Source: Kalaharituber pfeilii (Eukaryota > Ascomycota > Pezizomycetes > Pezizales > Pezizaceae). From it: a DNA stretch of 20,023 nucleotides. The DNA lies in NCBI GenBank assembly GCA_015179045.1, contig WHUZ01000243.1, positions 1-20,023 on the forward strand, given 5' to 3'. The notes beneath the pieces are model-generated. The model searched no databases, was not told the DNA's origin, and saw only the letters and a program-made list of their open reading frames with translations. Both the position numbers and the translations under genes were made by a program. This document shows positions 17,527-20,023 of the stretch, in pieces (position 1 is the first letter of the stretch; each line of letters starts with the position of its first letter).

Positions 17527-17617
17527 TGTAACAATCTAACCTGGACCCCTTACCCCAAACCCTCCAGCTCCGATCCTATACTGGCAACTAACGTACTACT
17601 CACCAGTACTTATACAC
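17527..17617 (+). repeat. 3' LTR of the chromovirus, truncated
   Basis: 91 bases starting TGTAACAATC align without gaps to 11620-11710. There are 15 differences and all are transitions. After 17617 the similarity stops, so about 690 bases of the LTR, including the TATA and R region, are missing. It was cut by deletion or by replacement with the unassigned sequence that follows. Confidence 0.85.
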
Positions 17618-17927
17618 TAGTATGTGGCCACCTCGTGACTGTGAGGGTGAGTGTAAGTATAGCGGTAGTGGATAAGGGACCCGTAAAGTTGGCGTCAAGT
17701 GACTGTACACTCTTTACTAGTTCCATGACCATACAATCTCGTTTCTCTGCATTTATTCATATCGGTATATTCTCATTGTTATTTATAATATCACGTAATC
17801 CCATTCCTGCATCTAGGTAGCTCTAGTATCAAATGTAGCATCAGAAGGTTTTGTAGAACTTATGGATAGTGAAACCCTCGTTACAGCCCATAAACTCTAC
17901 CTAAATTCCGGTTAATATCTACCCACA
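17618..17927. other. Unassigned sequence after the truncated LTR
   Basis: Mixed composition, with a 61-codon open stretch but no motif I recognise. The first part (GTGAGGGTGAGTGTAAG to the CTCGTTTCTCTGC region) has the look of LTR leader sequence but cannot be matched to another copy here. Confidence 0.4.
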
Positions 17928-18196
17928 ATGATATTGCTCAGATGTCCAGCATATGCCCTTTTAGGTATACCCAGCTTTATTATCCGCCCGTATAAATACT
18001 ATTCAAGTGAGGATATTAACAGGTATAAGGTGATTTTTTATTTTTTTTTTATTTTTATTATATTATTAATCGCTTGCCGCCCTGGTATAAGGTGATTAAG
18101 AAATTACAAAAGGATATAATTAGTACAGCTGGAATGATGGCAAGAGTATATAAGAAAGTGGAAGAATTGAAGGCTGAGGGTAATGATGAAGAGTAG
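17928..18196 (+). pseudogene. Small reading frame split by a LINE tail
   Basis: From ATG 17928 the frame is open for 36 codons up to 18035, where a 48-bp LINE tail plus duplicated target breaks it. Past the second target copy the same frame resumes at 18098 and continues for 32 codons to TAG 18194-18196. The second part is Lys/Glu-rich and helix-like (ARVYKKVEELKAEGNDEE). Whether the pre-insertion 68-codon frame was a real gene or the end of one is unknown. Confidence 0.25.
18036..18083 (-). mobile_element. 48-bp LINE tail with 14-bp target duplication
   Basis: GGTATAAGGTGATT occurs at 18022-18035 and 18084-18097. Between the copies lies only, on the minus strand, AGGGCGGCAAGCGATTAAT, an AT-rich stretch and an A-rich tail: the family 1 LINE end cut inside its terminal hairpin. 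It is a complete target-primed insertion of which almost nothing but the tail was copied. Confidence 0.85.
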
Positions 18197-18339
18197 ACAT
18201 AGCTATCGCTATCTATAGAGTGCTTGCAATTTAAAAAACAGAAAGGGTGGGGAATAGAGCCGCAGTCAGTAGGTACTGTAGTAGCCGATGATTATAACCT
18301 TTAGCAGGTGCCCCTTTATCACCCCGCCATACTATACCA

Positions 18340-19292
18340 GTCCAGCATATTCTCATTTTGCCCCATCTCACACCATCGAGAGTAATCTGGCATACCTGTA
18401 AAATTGTAAATTGAGCGCATTTTGGCATATCTCGCACCATCAAAGCAGGTCTTGTTGTATCTGTCAAATTAAGTCATACCGCCTCACTTTGCACCATAGA
18501 AAGGAGCCAGCCTTAACTGTGAATTGAGCTCATTTTACTATGTTCCATGCTGCCAGGTGGGTCCTGCCGTACCTGTCAAATTTGGCTCATTCTGCTGTTC
18601 TTACATTGTGGAAAGAGTCCGGTGATACTTGTCAACTTGAGCTCATTCTTCCTCATCTCACGCCATCAAAAGGAAGCTGTTATATCTTGTTAAATTGAGC
18701 TCATTCTGCCTCATCTCATACCATCGAGAGGGACTGCCATTCCTATTGAATTCAGCTCATTCTGCTGCATCTTACATTATTGAGGAGCTGTCATGCCTGT
18801 CAAATTCTGCTCGCCCTGCTCTATCTCATGTTGGCAAGAGAGATCTACCAATCCCTGTCAAATTCGGCTTATTCTGCTGCATCTCCCAGGCTGAAATAGA
18901 CCTGCCATATCTGTCAAATTCGACTCTCGTTCTGCTGCATCTTGTGCTATCGAATAACTATCAAATTGTGCTCATTCTACTCTATCTCATAATGGGAAAG
19001 AGTCCTATTATACCTGTCAAATTTGGCTTACTCTGCTACTCTCCTGTGGAAAGGTGCTACTATACCTATCAAATTGAGTTCATTTACTACATCTCACGCT
19101 GGTAAGAGAAGTGTGCCATACTTATGAAATTTGGCTCATTCTTTTGTATCTCGTGCCATAGAAGAGTCTTGCCATACCTATATACTTGTTAAAGTTAGTT
19201 TATTCTACTGTATCTTGTATTGTCAAGGGAGACTTACACACCGGTGCAATTGAGTTCATTTTGCTGCATCTCGTGCTATCAAGAGAGACCTA

Positions 19293-19326
<34 letters not shown>

Positions 19327-20023
19327 CACGTAACTCCGCTTGCAGCTTCGCCATGGCAGGGCAAGAGAGACCTACTATACCTGTCAAATTCAGCTCATTC
19401 TGCTGCTCTTACGCTATGGAAAGAGTCCTGTAATACTTGTCAACTTGAGCTCATTCGGCCACATCTTGCGCCATTGAGAGAAAGCTGTCATACCTGTTAA
19501 ATTGAGCTTATTCTGCCTCATTTTTCCCTGTCAAGGTCATATCTGTCAACTTGACCACATCTTACGCCATTGAGGGAGACTGTTATACCTATTAAATTCG
19601 GCTTCATTCTGCTGCATCTCACACCATTGAGGAGCTATCATACCTGTAAAGTGCCTGTAAAATTCGGCTCATTTTGCTTCTTGAGGTAATATAGACCTAC
19701 CATACCTATCACATTTGACTTTCTGCTGCATGTCGCACTATTGAGGAGCTGCGTGCCTGTCAATTGAGGAGCTGTCTGCCTGTCAAAGTGCCTGTCAAAT
19801 TCACTCATTTTGAGCATCTCGGGTAAATGGACCTCTACCTGTCAAATTTGCTCGTTTGCTGCATCTCGCAAATTGAGAGCTGTCATGCCTGTCAAATTGA
19901 GGAGCTGTCTGCCTGTCATTGAGGAGCTGTCGTGCCTGTCAAAGTGCCTATCAAATTCGGCTCATTTTGCTGCATCTCGCGGGTGAAATGGACCTACCAT
20001 AACTGCTGTCAAATGACTCGTTC
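18340..20023 (+). repeat. Degenerate minisatellite, unit about 57 bp
   Basis: A unit built from TACCTGTCAAATT, GAGCTCATTCTGC, TGCATCTCAC, GCCATCGAGAG and a short variable part recurs about 25 to 30 times, to the end of the window. Units vary in length and in the order of short pieces. The copies after about 19730 become shorter and more scrambled. A 136-codon open stretch at 18695-19105 is the repeat read in one frame and shows the same periodicity, so it is not called as a gene. The array is interrupted by a LINE tail at 19295-19361. Confidence 0.85.
19295..19361 (-). mobile_element. 67-bp LINE tail with 15-bp target duplication
   Basis: CAAGAGAGACCTACT at 19280-19294 is repeated at 19362-19376. 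The insert is a T run (about 26) followed, on the plus strand, by AATTTCACGTAACTCCGCT and about 20 more bases. On the minus strand this is the family 2 end GCGGAGTTACGTGAAATT plus poly(A). Only about 40 bases of element were copied. The target is inside a minisatellite unit. Confidence 0.85.

Larger units (their letters stand above)
11620..17617 (+). mobile_element. Ty3/gypsy chromovirus, RIP-damaged
   Basis: The order is 5' LTR, self-primer candidate, gag, protease, reverse transcriptase, RNase H, integrase, chromodomain, polypurine tract and a truncated 3' LTR. The chromodomain and pol order place it in the chromoviruses (Tf1/sushi-like by the priming signal). Gag has frameshifts. Pol carries ten in-frame stops from reverse transcriptase to the end, but its frame is kept for 3 kb. 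It is not autonomous. No target duplication can be tested because the 3' LTR is cut. Confidence 0.92.

Noticed and set aside
18695..19105. 136-codon open frame
   Set aside because: It is the degenerate minisatellite read in one frame, with the same periodicity as the DNA repeat and no start context or domain.

Overview
The window looks like repeat-rich DNA from a filamentous ascomycete (Pezizomycotina). The signs are a short GT-AG intron, fungal-type chromovirus and Tad1-like LINE relatives, and mutations that look like repeat-induced point mutation (RIP): transition-only divergence, new in-frame stops without indels, and AT-rich deserts. No species is claimed. There are no bacterial operons, CRISPR arrays, or rRNA or tRNA genes that I can support.

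Layout. 1-1996 is a very AT-rich block with three copies, plus one inverted fragment, of a roughly 340-bp repeat with 13-bp terminal inverted repeats. 2187-2444 holds two retroposon 3' tails around a palindrome. 3175-4773 is the best host gene: a two-exon trypsin-like serine protease (508 aa) with an intact catalytic triad and an unrecognised C-terminal half. 5743-6574 is a probable small two-exon gene of unknown function, and 6702-6757 may be an orphan first exon. 6870-8803 is a cluster of LINE debris on both strands: an ORF1 fragment, an RNase H plus zinc-knuckle fragment, and poly(A) tails. 8804-11619 is a second AT-rich desert carrying a clean 707-bp solo LTR with a perfect 5-bp target duplication and an internal 51-bp minisatellite. 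11620-17617 is a Ty3/gypsy chromovirus (LTR, gag, pol with protease, reverse transcriptase, RNase H, integrase and chromodomain, then a truncated 3' LTR). 17618-20023 is unassigned sequence followed by a degenerate minisatellite of about 57 bp. Two tiny LINE-tail insertions, each with a 14-15-bp target duplication, lie in this last part.

The most informative part is the chromovirus. Its coding capacity is destroyed, but its expression signals remain readable. A canonical slippery heptamer A_AAA_AAC sits directly before the gag stop, followed after 7 nt by a perfect 9-bp hairpin, with pol in the -1 frame. Next to the 5' LTR is a 9-nt primer-binding candidate complementary to the predicted mRNA 5' end, as in Tf1/sushi-type self-priming. 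Integrase damage falls at the zinc-finger cysteines and the second catalytic Asp, each explainable by TpG to TpA changes.

The LINE tails form the second theme. At least nine 3' ends of two related families share a small hairpin followed by an ATGCGRG-like motif and poly(A), and several are truncated to only a few dozen bases. I found no clearly new gene system. The items most worth checking are the frameshift and self-priming signals, the micro-retroinsertions, and the two-domain protease.
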